Of a stretch of 64,000 nt of DNA, positions 35,961 through 44,939 are shown piece after piece. The translations under genes and the position numbers were made by a program. How positions within the stretch are numbered: position 1 is the first letter of the stretch; every line of letters begins with the position of its first letter. Source of the stretch: an uncultured candidate division Zixibacteria bacterium (GTDB lineage Bacteria > Zixibacteria > MSB-5A5 > SM1-73); assembly GCA_903908285.1 (NCBI GenBank), contig CAIVRH010000008.1, positions 1-64,000 on the forward strand, read 5' to 3'. The notes below the pieces were generated by a model. It did no database searches. It was not told the DNA's origin and was given only the letters and a program-made list of their open reading frames with translations.

Positions 35961-37523
35961 ATGCAAAGAAAATTGTATTTTCTTTTTGTCTTTTTATTTA
36001 TCTTTCTTTATCTTTCTAACTGTGACAAGCAATCGGATTCCAAGGCACAGGAACGTGCTGCGAAGGAGGGAAGGTTCAATATGGGACAAACCAGAAAACC
36101 CGCCGTGGCGGGACAGTTCTATCCCGGCGATTCCGTGACACTGACCAAAGAAATAGCCGGATACTTCAAAAACGCAAAGAAGGCACCGATCTCCGGGCAT
36201 ATCATGGCTTTGATTTCACCGCATGCAGGCTATATGTATTCGGGTCAGGTAGCGGCCTATGCCTATAAGCTTTTGGAAGGGCTATCCTTCGAGACGGTGG
36301 TGGTGATATCCCCCTCCCATGTGGCTTACTTTCCGGGTGCTTCGGTGTATAACGGCGGAGCCTACGAAACCCCCCTGGGCACAATTCCTATTGATACCGC
36401 ATTGGCCGGAGAGATCTCCGGTGTGAGTTCTAAGGTGTTTCTTTCGAGCCAGGGGCACGGTTTTTCGGGACAGAGGGGTGAGCATGCCATAGAGGTTCAG
36501 CTTCCTTTTCTGCAATTGGTTTTGGGAAAATTCAAACTGGTTCCGATCGTGATCGGAGATCAGGACTGGGCCACCTGTCAGGCTTTAGCTGACGCCTTGC
36601 AAAAATCGCTTTCGGGAAAGAATGTGCTGATGGTTGCCAGCTCAGACCTCTCACATTACCACCCGTACGATGAAGCCGTCCGTTTAGACAGCGTGGTGAT
36701 CGACCATGTTAACTCATTTGACCCGGAAGGCTTGTTTGACGACCTGGGGGCAGGATCATGTGAAGCTTGCGGAGGCAGTCCTATCACCACCGTCATGCTG
36801 GCCGCCAAGGGATTGGGTGCAGATAAAGCCAAAGTGGTGGAATACGCCAATTCAGGGGATGTCACCGGCGATAAATCTGCAGTGGTAGGATACTTAGCTG
36901 CTGTGATCTATAATTCGAAAACCAGCCCGGAAATCGGAGGTAAGAAAGAAACCAAAACCGAGAAACCGGATTTGGTACTGTCTGCAGAAGATAAGAAGAC
37001 TCTGATACATATTGCCCGGACTACCATAGAGAAAAGCGTCAAGGGAGAAAAAGTACCGGAGTTTGAGGTCGACTCACCCATCCTCAAGGAAAAAAGGGGA
37101 GCTTTCGTCACCATTCACAAACACGGCCAATTGCGGGGATGCATCGGCTATATCGAGGGGATTAAACCACTTTACCTAACGGTAAGAATGATGGCGGAAG
37201 CTGCAGCTTTAAACGATACCCGGTTCAATCCCGTCTCACCGGAGGAACTGTCTTCACTGCATTTGGAAATCTCAGTTCTTACTCCCCTGAAAAGGATCAA
37301 TGATGTAAATGAGATCCAGATCGGAAAACATGGAGTTTTATTGAAAAAAGGATACTACCAGGGAGTTTTCCTTCCCCAAGTGGCTACGGAGCAGGGTTGG
37401 GATCGGACCACCTTTCTAAATGAGCTTTGCCATAAAGCGGGTATATATGATTCCAATTGCTGGAAAGCACAGGACGCAGAATTGTACATTTTTTCCGCAG
37501 ACGTATTTGAGGAGGAGAAGTGA
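35961..37523 (+). CDS. MEMO1-like (AmmeMemoRadiSam protein B) fused to AMMECR1 (protein A), lipoprotein-like
   Basis: A 520-aa fusion. After a lipoprotein-like leader (YLSNC, Cys21) comes a MEMO1-family domain (about residues 35-320) with ISPHAGYMYSG, ISPSHVAY, SSDLSHYHPYDEAV and CEACGG, the metal-site residues of MEMO. The AMMECR1 domain (about 345-515) has the invariant LRGCIGYIEG. The two normally separate components of the AmmeMemoRadiSam set are fused and appear exported; no radical-SAM partner is in the window. The lipobox has Asn at -1, which is unusual, so lipidation is uncertain. I prefer ATG 35961 (GAGG nine bases upstream) over TTG 35952. Function of the system is not established. 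Confidence 0.85.
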   Translation: MQRKLYFLFVFLFIFLYLSNCDKQSDSKAQERAAKEGRFNMGQTRKPAVAGQFYPGDSVTLTKEIAGYFKNAKKAPISGHIMALISPHAGYMYSGQVAAYAYKLLEGLSFETVVVISPSHVAYFPGASVYNGGAYETPLGTIPIDTALAGEISGVSSKVFLSSQGHGFSGQRGEHAIEVQLPFLQLVLGKFKLVPIVIGDQDWATCQALADALQKSLSGKNVLMVASSDLSHYHPYDEAVRLDSVVIDHVNSFDPEGLFDDLGAGSCEACGGSPITTVMLAAKGLGADKAKVVEYANSGDVTGDKSAVVGYLAAVIYNSKTSPEIGGKKETKTEKPDLVLSAEDKKTLIHIARTTIEKSVKGEKVPEFEVDSPILKEKRGAFVTIHKHGQLRGCIGYIEGIKPLYLTVRMMAEAAALNDTRFNPVSPEELSSLHLEISVLTPLKRINDVNEIQIGKHGVLLKKGYYQGVFLPQVATEQGWDRTTFLNELCHKAGIYDSNCWKAQDAELYIFSADVFEEEK

Positions 37524-38782
37524 AGCTTAATTTTCTCGCCGGAAACAGGATCATCCGTATAATTTTGCTGGTAGGTTTGATCTTGGTTCTGATCCAGTTA
37601 AGAGGATGGTTAGATCTATCTGAGAAAAGAACCGATGATAGCTTCAAGCAGGCGGGCATAGATCCTCTGCCCTTGGCATGCATATTCCGCGGTGAGCTGG
37701 AGAAGAACGAGCCTTTGTATCTTTCCCTTTTGAAAAAAGGCATTCCCTCCCAGTTAATATATGAGCTGACTTCGACCATTCGGGGTAAATTGGACTTACG
37801 AAAATCATTGCCCGGTGATTCTTACACATTGGTATCAACTCCCGACTCGATATTGTTTTTTGAATATCAGAAAGGGATGGACGAAAAATATAGGGTGACC
37901 AGAGAACTGGGTGAGCTGAAAGCTTCAGTTGAGCCGCTCAAATTCAATCGCATCATCAAATCCATCCAGGGAGAAATAGAAAGCTCATTATGGGAATCCA
38001 TGATCGACCTGTGCAAAAACCCGGAGCTGATCCTCAAGTTCGCTGAGGTATTCGAATGGGAGATAGACTTTTTGACGGAACCCCAAAGGGGGGATAGCTT
38101 CCGGTTGATCTTCGAAGAGTATGACATGAACGGCGATTTCGTGAAATATGGCGATATCCTGGCAGCGGAATATCGTTCCGGCAGTCACAGCAACCAGGCG
38201 GTGATTTATCAGATTCCCAATGGACGCAAAGATTGGTTTGATTCTTCTGGAAAGTCGGTGAGGAAAGCTTTTTTGAAATCTCCTTTAAACTACCGGAGAA
38301 TCAGTTCCCGATTTTCTTACAGCCGGTTTCATCCCATCTTTAAAGTGTTTCGACCACATCTGGGAGTAGATTATTCCGCTCCAGCCGGCACTCCTATTGT
38401 TTCCTCCGCAGACGGTGTGGTAATATCTGCCGGGTGGAAGGGGGGATTGGGAAAGGCGGTGGAGATTCGTCATACCAACGGATTCGTTACTTCCTACGGT
38501 CATCTTTCCGGTATCGCCAAGGGCATCCGAAGCGGAGCCAGGGTAAATCAAAAGGACTTGATAGGATATGTGGGAAGCACAGGTAATTCCACCGGTCCCC
38601 ATCTGGATTATCGGGTTAAAGTAAACGGCAGATTCGTCAATCCTCTCAAAATGATCGCTCCTCCGGTCGAACCGATAAAACCTGAATATATGGCTGATTT
38701 TCAAACTCACCGCAACAACCTTATTTATGCCCTCGATCTCCTTACCCGAAATGACCTTTTAGCGTGGGAGCGCAAAAAGTAA
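37520..38782 (+). CDS. M23-family metallopeptidase, LytM type
   Basis: A 420-aa protein with an N-terminal membrane segment (about 10-27), a LysM-like/OapA-type middle and the M23 domain at about residues 270-385: FRPHLGVDYSAPAGTPI carries HxxxD, and STGPHLDYRV stands at the usual HxH, with Asp replacing the second His. Asp there could still bind zinc or may weaken catalysis. Peptidoglycan hydrolysis or a degenerate regulator of hydrolases is expected. Start GTG 37520 overlaps the stop of the preceding gene by 4 bases. Confidence 0.85.
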   Translation: MKLNFLAGNRIIRIILLVGLILVLIQLRGWLDLSEKRTDDSFKQAGIDPLPLACIFRGELEKNEPLYLSLLKKGIPSQLIYELTSTIRGKLDLRKSLPGDSYTLVSTPDSILFFEYQKGMDEKYRVTRELGELKASVEPLKFNRIIKSIQGEIESSLWESMIDLCKNPELILKFAEVFEWEIDFLTEPQRGDSFRLIFEEYDMNGDFVKYGDILAAEYRSGSHSNQAVIYQIPNGRKDWFDSSGKSVRKAFLKSPLNYRRISSRFSYSRFHPIFKVFRPHLGVDYSAPAGTPIVSSADGVVISAGWKGGLGKAVEIRHTNGFVTSYGHLSGIAKGIRSGARVNQKDLIGYVGSTGNSTGPHLDYRVKVNGRFVNPLKMIAPPVEPIKPEYMADFQTHRNNLIYALDLLTRNDLLAWERKK

Positions 38783-39720
38783 ATCATCAAATCCACAAAT
38801 TAGGTTCCCTGGCGGTTAACAGAAAAAAAATATCGAGGTCCGTTTTGGATCATAGAAAATATGTCATTGCCTTAAGAGAGAAAGCAAAAGTCGGCCCAAA
38901 GGGGTTTCAACAGCTGCTTTTGACTTTTGGATCACTTGAAAACATATATAAAGCTTCCATCGACGAGCTGGCTTCACTTCCCCGCATGACCCCGGAAAAA
39001 GCGGAGCAGCTTCTTCAATCTCAAGAGGATTTGATCGAGATCGAAAGGCATGTTTCCTATTTAGAAGAGCAGGGGATAGGTATTTCCACCTTGTTGGATG
39101 ATGATTACCCCCGGATGCTTAAGCAGATCGATAATCCACCCCCTTTGCTTTACTACCGGGGAGAGTTTCCCCTGCTCAATGAATCCTTCGTAGCGGTGGT
39201 GGGGACACACCGGGGGTACAGCAGTTGGGGGATTGGTTTGGCCGTCCAGATTGCCAAGAATCTGGCTCAAAGGGATGTGGTGGTGATCAGCGGTTTAGCG
39301 GAGGGGATTGACACAGCCGCACATGTGGGGGCTATACAGCAGGAGGGAAAAACCTATGCAGTTTTGGGCGCTGGATTGAATAAAATTTATCCGGCAGAAA
39401 ACACTGCCTTAGCTCAGGAGATAACGTACCATGGGGCTTTAATTACGGAATATGATTTGAATGTTCCGGTAAAAGTCGGCCAGCTGATGGCGCGGAACCG
39501 AATCGCGGTGGGACTGTCCCAGGCGGTAATACTGGTGGAAATGAACGAGGATAGGAGTGAAGGAACAGTGAGCGCAGCCGATATCGCCATCGAACAAGGG
39601 AAGCCTTTGTATGTGATGAAAAAACAGAATTCGCAGAAAGTGAAGGATTTGATTGCCGAAGGGGCGGTGGCGCTGGAAGGGGTGGATGATCTGGATCTGG
39701 TGGTTCAATGCCTTTTTTGA
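38764..39720 (+). CDS. dprA: DNA-processing protein DprA (Smf)
   Basis: A 318-aa DprA, which loads RecA on incoming single-stranded DNA in natural transformation. The Rossmann core is present: FVAVVGTHRGYSSWGIGLA, VISGLAEGIDTAAHVGA, GAGLNKIYPAEN, LMARNRIAVGLS and ILVEMNEDRSEG. It is short because no C-terminal winged-helix DML1 domain is seen. Start is uncertain: GTG 38764 overlaps M23 by 19 bases; TTG 38845, behind GAGG, is equally plausible. Other competence genes are absent, though pilT is at 57205. Confidence 0.92.
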   Translation: MGAQKVNHQIHKLGSLAVNRKKISRSVLDHRKYVIALREKAKVGPKGFQQLLLTFGSLENIYKASIDELASLPRMTPEKAEQLLQSQEDLIEIERHVSYLEEQGIGISTLLDDDYPRMLKQIDNPPPLLYYRGEFPLLNESFVAVVGTHRGYSSWGIGLAVQIAKNLAQRDVVVISGLAEGIDTAAHVGAIQQEGKTYAVLGAGLNKIYPAENTALAQEITYHGALITEYDLNVPVKVGQLMARNRIAVGLSQAVILVEMNEDRSEGTVSAADIAIEQGKPLYVMKKQNSQKVKDLIAEGAVALEGVDDLDLVVQCLF

Positions 39721-39800
39721 TCAAAGTCAGGCTGTAAAGCTCTATGAATCGGATCATCCTATAAGTAGCGTTTCAAATTGTCACAGGGATACTCCCAAGC

Positions 39801-40064
39801 ATGGTAAAGGATATTGACGAATACTTGGATGACAGTAAAAGGTTGAAAAAACTGCAGCAGATGGTGGATGAGGTCTGCGAAAAGATAAAGCGCGGCGAGC
39901 TTACCTTGGGGGAAGCAAGAAAAGAGGCAGCTTTGGTCAGGTTGAAAGCGGAAAAGCTGATACCATACGATATGGAAAAGTTCGATTTGATCTATACCTC
40001 CCGGCTCAACCGGATGATCGAGCAATACCTGTTACCCCAGTCAAAAGATAACCTGCACACATGA
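39801..40064 (+). CDS. Small conserved hypothetical protein, helical
   Basis: An 87-aa soluble, highly charged protein predicted to be mainly helical (KRLKKLQQMVDEVCEKIKRGELTLGEARKEAA; AEKLIPYDMEKFDLIYTSRLNRMIEQYLL). I recognise no family. It ends 4 bases into the YigZ gene (ATGA overlap), so both are probably translated together. No signal peptide. Confidence 0.7.
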   Translation: MVKDIDEYLDDSKRLKKLQQMVDEVCEKIKRGELTLGEARKEAALVRLKAEKLIPYDMEKFDLIYTSRLNRMIEQYLLPQSKDNLHT

Positions 40065-40675
40065 GCCCAATTCCTGCGGATGAATATTTAACCATCGAAT
40101 TTCAAGCCAGAGATAAAATAAAAGTCGAAGGCTCTATTTTTATTGCCACCGCTGTTCCCGTTAATTCGGAAGAAACGGTCAAGGACAAACTCCAAAGCAT
40201 CTCCAAAGAATTTCATGATGCTACGCATAATTGCTATGCCTGGAGGATCAAAAATCCTCAGCCGGAACGTTTTAAGTACAGCGATGCGGGAGAGCCGAGA
40301 GGGACAGCCGGAAAGCCGATATTTTCAGCCATCGAATCGGAGGGACTTCACAATATTTTGGTCGTGGTAACTCGTTATTTCGGCGGAGTCAAGCTGGGAA
40401 CCGGAGGTCTCTCTAGGGCGTATCGATCATCCGCTCAAAGCGTACTCCATAAAGCAAAGAAAGTGACCGGATGGATAACCTCAGAGATAAGCATGGGGTA
40501 TCCTCTAAACCTGACCGGAAAGGTGAATCAAGTCCTGGGGAAGTTTGATGCGCGGATTTTAGAAAGCAATTACGAGAGTTCTGCCAGAGTTAGGATTCTG
40601 ATTAGAAACGGACGGTTGGAAAATTTGAAGAAAATGCTGGTAGAAGCTACCAATGGTCAGGTCAAATTTGAATAA
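40061..40675 (+). CDS. YigZ/IMPACT-family protein (UPF0029)
   Basis: A 204-aa protein of the YigZ/IMPACT family. FKYSDAGEPRGTAGKPIF and VTRYFGGVKLGTGGLSRAYRSSA are the family signatures; the N-terminus SIFIATAVPV and the C-terminal ferredoxin-like part (residues 140-204) match. A role linked to translation or ribosome binding is proposed for the family; the biochemical activity is not known. It overlaps both neighbours. Confidence 0.9.
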   Translation: MSPIPADEYLTIEFQARDKIKVEGSIFIATAVPVNSEETVKDKLQSISKEFHDATHNCYAWRIKNPQPERFKYSDAGEPRGTAGKPIFSAIESEGLHNILVVVTRYFGGVKLGTGGLSRAYRSSAQSVLHKAKKVTGWITSEISMGYPLNLTGKVNQVLGKFDARILESNYESSARVRILIRNGRLENLKKMLVEATNGQVKFE

Positions 40676-41600
40676 AAAAATCAAATATGATTGTGTGGGT
40701 CTGGAGGTGAATGCCTTAGATTACCTATCGATCCTCGATCCATATCCCCGACTGGACGATAAGGTAGATGTGGTGAAATCGTCGATTCAGGGAGGAGGTC
40801 CGGTTCCTACAGCTTTGGTTACATTGGCCAAACTGGGGGCAAAAGTTTGTTATATTGGCAAGGTGGGAGATGATGCGGAGGGGGAGTTGGTCAGATCACA
40901 GTTGGAAAAAGAGGGGGTGGACACACGTTTCGTGATTGTAGATAAAAAGATAAAAACCAGCAAAGCTTACATTTGGGTAGACAAGAAATCGGGCAAGCGG
41001 ACGGTGGCTCTGGATCGGGACAGAAAGAATATTCTGTCGAAAAAGGATCTGGGTTTTTTAGATTCTATCTCCACCAAATATCTGCATCTGGATGCACGAG
41101 AGCCGCAGATCAATATTACGATAGCAGTATGGGCGAAGAAGCAACGTGCTCACGTTTGTCTGGATGTCGGTAGTATGAGGAAAGGAGTGGAGCAGGTCTT
41201 TCCCTACGTGGATCATCTGATCGTGTCAAAACGATTCGCTTGCGGCTTTACCAAAGATACTGATCCCCATATGGCATGCCGCAAGTTGATGAAGACCGGG
41301 TGCGAAACTGCTGTTGTGACCATCGGAGAAAAGGGCTGCATCTGCGATGCGAATGACCGGATATTTCTTTCACCCGGGTTTGGGGTAAAAGTGGTCGATA
41401 CCACCGGGGCGGGTGACGTTTTTCACGGCGCATTCATTTATGGGCTTTTAGAAAGTTGGCCACTGCGGAAGACTGCAAAATTTGCCAATGCTTGTGCCGC
41501 CATGAAGTGCAGAAGATTAGGAGGAAGAGCCGGAATACCCACTTTAAATGAGGCTCGGAACTTTATCGAAACATTCAAGAATAAAACAAAAATCAAGTAA
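40653..41600 (+). CDS. PfkB-family sugar kinase (ribokinase-like)
   Basis: A 315-aa kinase. SIQGGGPVPTALVTLAKLGAKVCYIGKVGDDAEG is the N-terminal PfkB signature, and VVDTTGAGDVFHGAFIYGL the C-terminal one with the catalytic Asp. The lid and sugar site resemble sulfofructose/2-keto-3-deoxygluconate type kinases in outline, but the substrate cannot be told. It overlaps the preceding gene by 23 bases. Confidence 0.88.
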   Translation: MVRSNLNKKIKYDCVGLEVNALDYLSILDPYPRLDDKVDVVKSSIQGGGPVPTALVTLAKLGAKVCYIGKVGDDAEGELVRSQLEKEGVDTRFVIVDKKIKTSKAYIWVDKKSGKRTVALDRDRKNILSKKDLGFLDSISTKYLHLDAREPQINITIAVWAKKQRAHVCLDVGSMRKGVEQVFPYVDHLIVSKRFACGFTKDTDPHMACRKLMKTGCETAVVTIGEKGCICDANDRIFLSPGFGVKVVDTTGAGDVFHGAFIYGLLESWPLRKTAKFANACAAMKCRRLGGRAGIPTLNEARNFIETFKNKTKIK

Positions 41601-41638
41601 CCATAGGATTTATATTACTATCAAAGCATCGCTTAATT

Positions 41639-42223
41639 ATGTTTAATCTGATTATAGAAAAGATCATCCAGCTCGATACCAATCTATTTTTCGTCCTGAA
41701 CGTCAGAACCCAAAATTCCGTTTTAGACTTCCTGATGCCTATCCTGACCAATCTGGATTACTGGCGAATACCTTTGACCATTTTGGTGATTTTACTTCTG
41801 ATATTCGGAGGAAAAAGGGGACGAATCGCTGTGGCGTTATTGTTGGTGGGGATAACTTTAAGCGATCAACTGTGCAATAGCTTAATCAAACCGCTAATAG
41901 GCAGGATCAGACCCTGCCATGTGCTGGAGAATGTTCATCTGCTGATAAACTGTACCGGATCATTCTCCTTTCCCTCCTCCCACGCAACCAATATATTCAC
42001 CGGAATGATAATTTTATCCTTCATATATCGGAAATTGAGAATGGTACTTTTGTCCATCGCTGCTATGGTGGCATACTCACGCATCTATGTCGGGGTGCAC
42101 TATCCGTTGGATGTGTTGGGAGGAATAATGTTGGGGATTATCTGTGCAGGGATCGTGATATATTTATATAAATTGTTTTCTAGAAGGTATCCGAGAATCA
42201 GTTTCAAGACAGATGTGGTCTAA
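41639..42223 (+). CDS. PAP2 phosphatase, undecaprenyl-pyrophosphatase-like
   Basis: A 194-aa, five-to-six-helix membrane enzyme. The three PAP2 motifs are intact: KPLIGRIRPC (KX6RP), FSFPSSHATN (PSSH) and YSRIYVGVHYPLDVLGG (SRX5HX3D). Dephosphorylation of undecaprenyl pyrophosphate or another lipid phosphate on the periplasmic face is expected. A second PAP2 is at 52336. Confidence 0.88.
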   Translation: MFNLIIEKIIQLDTNLFFVLNVRTQNSVLDFLMPILTNLDYWRIPLTILVILLLIFGGKRGRIAVALLLVGITLSDQLCNSLIKPLIGRIRPCHVLENVHLLINCTGSFSFPSSHATNIFTGMIILSFIYRKLRMVLLSIAAMVAYSRIYVGVHYPLDVLGGIMLGIICAGIVIYLYKLFSRRYPRISFKTDVV

Positions 42224-42311
42224 TGCAATAAAAATCATTAAGAAAAGTCATTAGGAGTAAAAACGTTCAACTTGATTATTTGAGTTAACCTGATGGTTTG
42301 CACTCCAAAAC

Positions 42312-42346
42312 AAAAAACCCCTGAGTTTTGAACTCAAGGGTTTTTT
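42312..42346. terminator. Bidirectional Rho-independent terminator
   Basis: A-run, CCCCTGAGTT, TTG loop, AACTCAAGGG, T-run: a stem of about 15 bp with one mismatch and U-tracts in both directions. It lies between the convergent PAP2 (plus) and outer-membrane barrel (minus) genes and probably serves both. Confidence 0.9.
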
Positions 42347-42366
42347 GTTGTTTATCGGCAATTTCG

Positions 42367-43001
42367 TTACATCTTGAAATTGAAAGAGAATGCCGCATAG
42401 ATAAAATACCGGTTGATGGATACCTTAACCTTGGAATCCCCTTCGCCAATACTGGTTGAGATAAATGCCATCTGAACCCCTACTTCTCCTCCGATTCCGA
42501 AGGCATCGCTGAAATAATACTCAGACCCGAAACCGCCAACTATGCCGTAAGGGCTGAGGATATCCTTGACCCTGTCTTCGATATATTTGATATCCACGTT
42601 GCCTATATCACCCAGATCTTTCAAATCGACGCTGCCGAAGCATTTAAAGACTTCCCCTAAAATGTAAGGGCTGACCTTACCTTCTTCTCTGGGTTTGAAA
42701 TACATCTTCAATCCGGCATGTGGCTGCAGGTAACTTACCGAAACGCTTGACTTGTTTGGGATCTGCTGAATGGCGGAAAGCTCCAACGTCAATCCCATTC
42801 GTCCGTAATCAAGTCCTCCCAATAAAACCATGTTCTGACCCAGGCTGGCACCGAAGTAGCTTCCCATCGAATTATCCATGGGAATTATACTGTTATGAAG
42901 CGTGGACGATTTCACCCCGAAGTTTATTTCCGCTCTTAATTGAGCGTTTACGCCGACCAGAACAAAAACACAAACTATCAAGGCTATTAATACTTTTTCA
43001 T
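42367..43001 (-). pseudogene. Outer-membrane beta-barrel protein, signal peptide shifted by one base in an A-tract
   Basis: From TTG 42981 the frame gives 204 aa ending FIYAAFSFNFKM, a small barrel with AEINFGVKSS as probable mature start. The natural start is ATG 43001-42999, which has GAGGAG six bases upstream, but it reads MKKY and stops at TAA. If the A5 tract after the ATG (42998-42994) had one more A, it would read MKKVLIALIVCVFVLVGVNA, a textbook signal peptide continuous with the ORF. This indicates a one-base loss in a homopolymer: sequencing error, mutation, or phase variation. The barrel's function is unknown; in-frame it would be about 211 aa. Confidence 0.8.
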
Positions 43002-43108
43002 TTCTCTCTCCTCGATGGAAGATGTTTACAGGTTTAATAGTTGTCTATGATTTATCTTTATTCCTCTTTGATCATCACCTCCTTCTAATATTTGACCATA
43101 CCATGATA

Positions 43109-43136
43109 ATATTAAGTTTGTTTTATCGGTTTTCAA
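43109..43136 (-). promoter_or_regulatory. Possible promoter of the minus-strand barrel gene
   Basis: On the minus strand, TTGAAA (43136-43131) and TAATAT (43114-43109) are 16 bases apart, upstream of ATG 43001 with a leader of about 100 nt. The -10 box is moderate. Confidence 0.4.
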
Positions 43137-43180
43137 GAAAAAAATTACTTGTCCGGTATTTTTTCTGCCTTGGTATTTAC

Positions 43181-44887
43181 CTATTTCAACAGAACCATTC
43201 TCTTGGTCTGGGGAACGCCGTTCACCTCCAAACGGTAAAAATAGATTCCACTGGATGAGGTTTTTCCTTGTTCGTTTTTACCGTCCCAGGTTATTTTGTA
43301 GGAACCAACCGGCTGACGTTCACTAAGCAAGGTTTTAACCTTTTGTCCCAGCAGATTGTAAATGGTTAAGTTCACCTGGGTTGATTTATGGAGGGTGTAT
43401 TCGATTTCGGTCCCAGGATTAAAGGGGTTGGGATAGTTTTGTTTAAGTTCAAATGATGTAGGTTGCAGACCGGTTTGATCCTCCTCCTCCTCCACCGCTG
43501 AAGCAATATTGAAGTTAATGCCGGTAACATTACTGGGCATGGTGACACCGACCGGGTCAGCATCCCAAATGGAATCTTTGTGGTTGTAAAACTGATTGTC
43601 GCATGCCGTGGAAGCTTCCACAGTATAACTGCCGGTACGCAACCCCCCTATCTTATAATACCCGGAGCTATTGGTGTTGGTTCCTCGCATTCCTTGTCCG
43701 ATCTCAAAGAAGGAGCTATCAAACGCTATCACTTGGCAGTCATTAATCGGGTTGGCTCCTGCATCATACACGTGCCCGCTAATGGAACCCCCGATTTCCA
43801 ATGAGAAATTCTTCCCGGTTACGCTATCCGGGGCAGTTACGGTAACGCTGGCAGCACTGTTCCAGCTGCTGGCATTGTTGTACCATTCCCAGGCATAGGT
43901 GGTATCTGCATAACAAAACACCTTCCAAGCCCCGCTTCGAAGTCCGGTCAGCCGATAGACACCGCTGGAGTTCGTGATACCGGTCATGTTTAACCATTCA
44001 AACTTATTGGGAACATAATAAGCAAATACCTGTATATGGTTCAAAGCTCCGGAACCGGTAATGGTTCCCTTGATGATACCGCCTAGGTCCAAAGTGATGT
44101 TTTTGGAGGAATAGGTGCTGCCTTCGGTTACAGAAATTACGGTCGCAGATGCCGCATCAGATTTATCGTCGTAATACTCGTCGATATAACCGCTCATACT
44201 GTAGGTTTTAATTCTGAATTTGCCGGTCGGCAATCTTTTGACGACGTAAGTGGCAGTATCGACACCGATTAAAGATGCTTGGGAAATGTAATATTGGTTA
44301 GTGAGGGTATCAATTGCCTCAACGAATACTATGCCATATGTGGTTAAACCGGTTAACGTGAGTTTCCCGGTGATCTGTGCACCGACATTCAAACTGAAAT
44401 TGATGCCGCTGATTGTGCCCGAACCAACCGTTATCGTGTCAGCATTCTGCCAGGTTTTATGGTTGTAGTAGACATCCGTGAATATGGAGTCGTTATCGGT
44501 CCAAACCGTATATCGACCTGCTGTTAAACCGGTAATGGTATAGTTACCGCTGGCATCGGTTAAGGCGAATCCGCTCGAAGAGGGACATTCACAAAGATGA
44601 GCTCGCACATACACTCCGGTTATTCCACCACCACCGGCAGCTTTAGTTACCGTCCCACTAATAGCTCCGGTTCCGGTCATGGATTTACTGGATTCGCATG
44701 GTTTTTCGGATGTCCAAACTTCAGGCGGAAGGCAACTTCTTGCTTCCGGGGGGAGCATCCTGGCTATCTTCTGTAAGTGAAGTTTTTGTTGAGGTGTAAA
44801 CATATTTTTATTTTGCGCCCACAGATTGCAAATAAGACCCATTAGCAATATCAGAAATAAGCAAAAAGCGAACTTGTTTTTTTGCAT
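43181..44887 (-). CDS. Secreted repeat protein with carboxypeptidase-regulatory-like units and C-terminal sorting domain (member 3)
   Basis: A 568-aa exported protein. Signal peptide about 1-25 (FAFCLFLILLMGLICNLWA). GTGAISGTVTKAAGGGGITGV starts a series of beta-sandwich (transthyretin/CarboxypepD_reg-like) units, each ending with YYNHK/YYDDK-type and xxINFSLxxGG motifs; four are visible. The last 80 residues (NYPNPFNPGTEIEYTL, IYNLLGQKVKTL, SSGIYFYRLE) are the FlgD-Ig-like Por-secretion/T9SS-type sorting tail. Two longer paralogues follow upstream (44940, 47030). Expected on the cell surface; the role is unknown. Confidence 0.85.
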   Translation of the reverse strand: MQKNKFAFCLFLILLMGLICNLWAQNKNMFTPQQKLHLQKIARMLPPEARSCLPPEVWTSEKPCESSKSMTGTGAISGTVTKAAGGGGITGVYVRAHLCECPSSSGFALTDASGNYTITGLTAGRYTVWTDNDSIFTDVYYNHKTWQNADTITVGSGTISGINFSLNVGAQITGKLTLTGLTTYGIVFVEAIDTLTNQYYISQASLIGVDTATYVVKRLPTGKFRIKTYSMSGYIDEYYDDKSDAASATVISVTEGSTYSSKNITLDLGGIIKGTITGSGALNHIQVFAYYVPNKFEWLNMTGITNSSGVYRLTGLRSGAWKVFCYADTTYAWEWYNNASSWNSAASVTVTAPDSVTGKNFSLEIGGSISGHVYDAGANPINDCQVIAFDSSFFEIGQGMRGTNTNSSGYYKIGGLRTGSYTVEASTACDNQFYNHKDSIWDADPVGVTMPSNVTGINFNIASAVEEEEDQTGLQPTSFELKQNYPNPFNPGTEIEYTLHKSTQVNLTIYNLLGQKVKTLLSERQPVGSYKITWDGKNEQGKTSSSGIYFYRLEVNGVPQTKRMVLLK

Positions 44888-44939
44888 CTAAACCTCCAGG
44901 GAAAAATTGTTATTGATCAGAATGATAGAATCAATTCGA

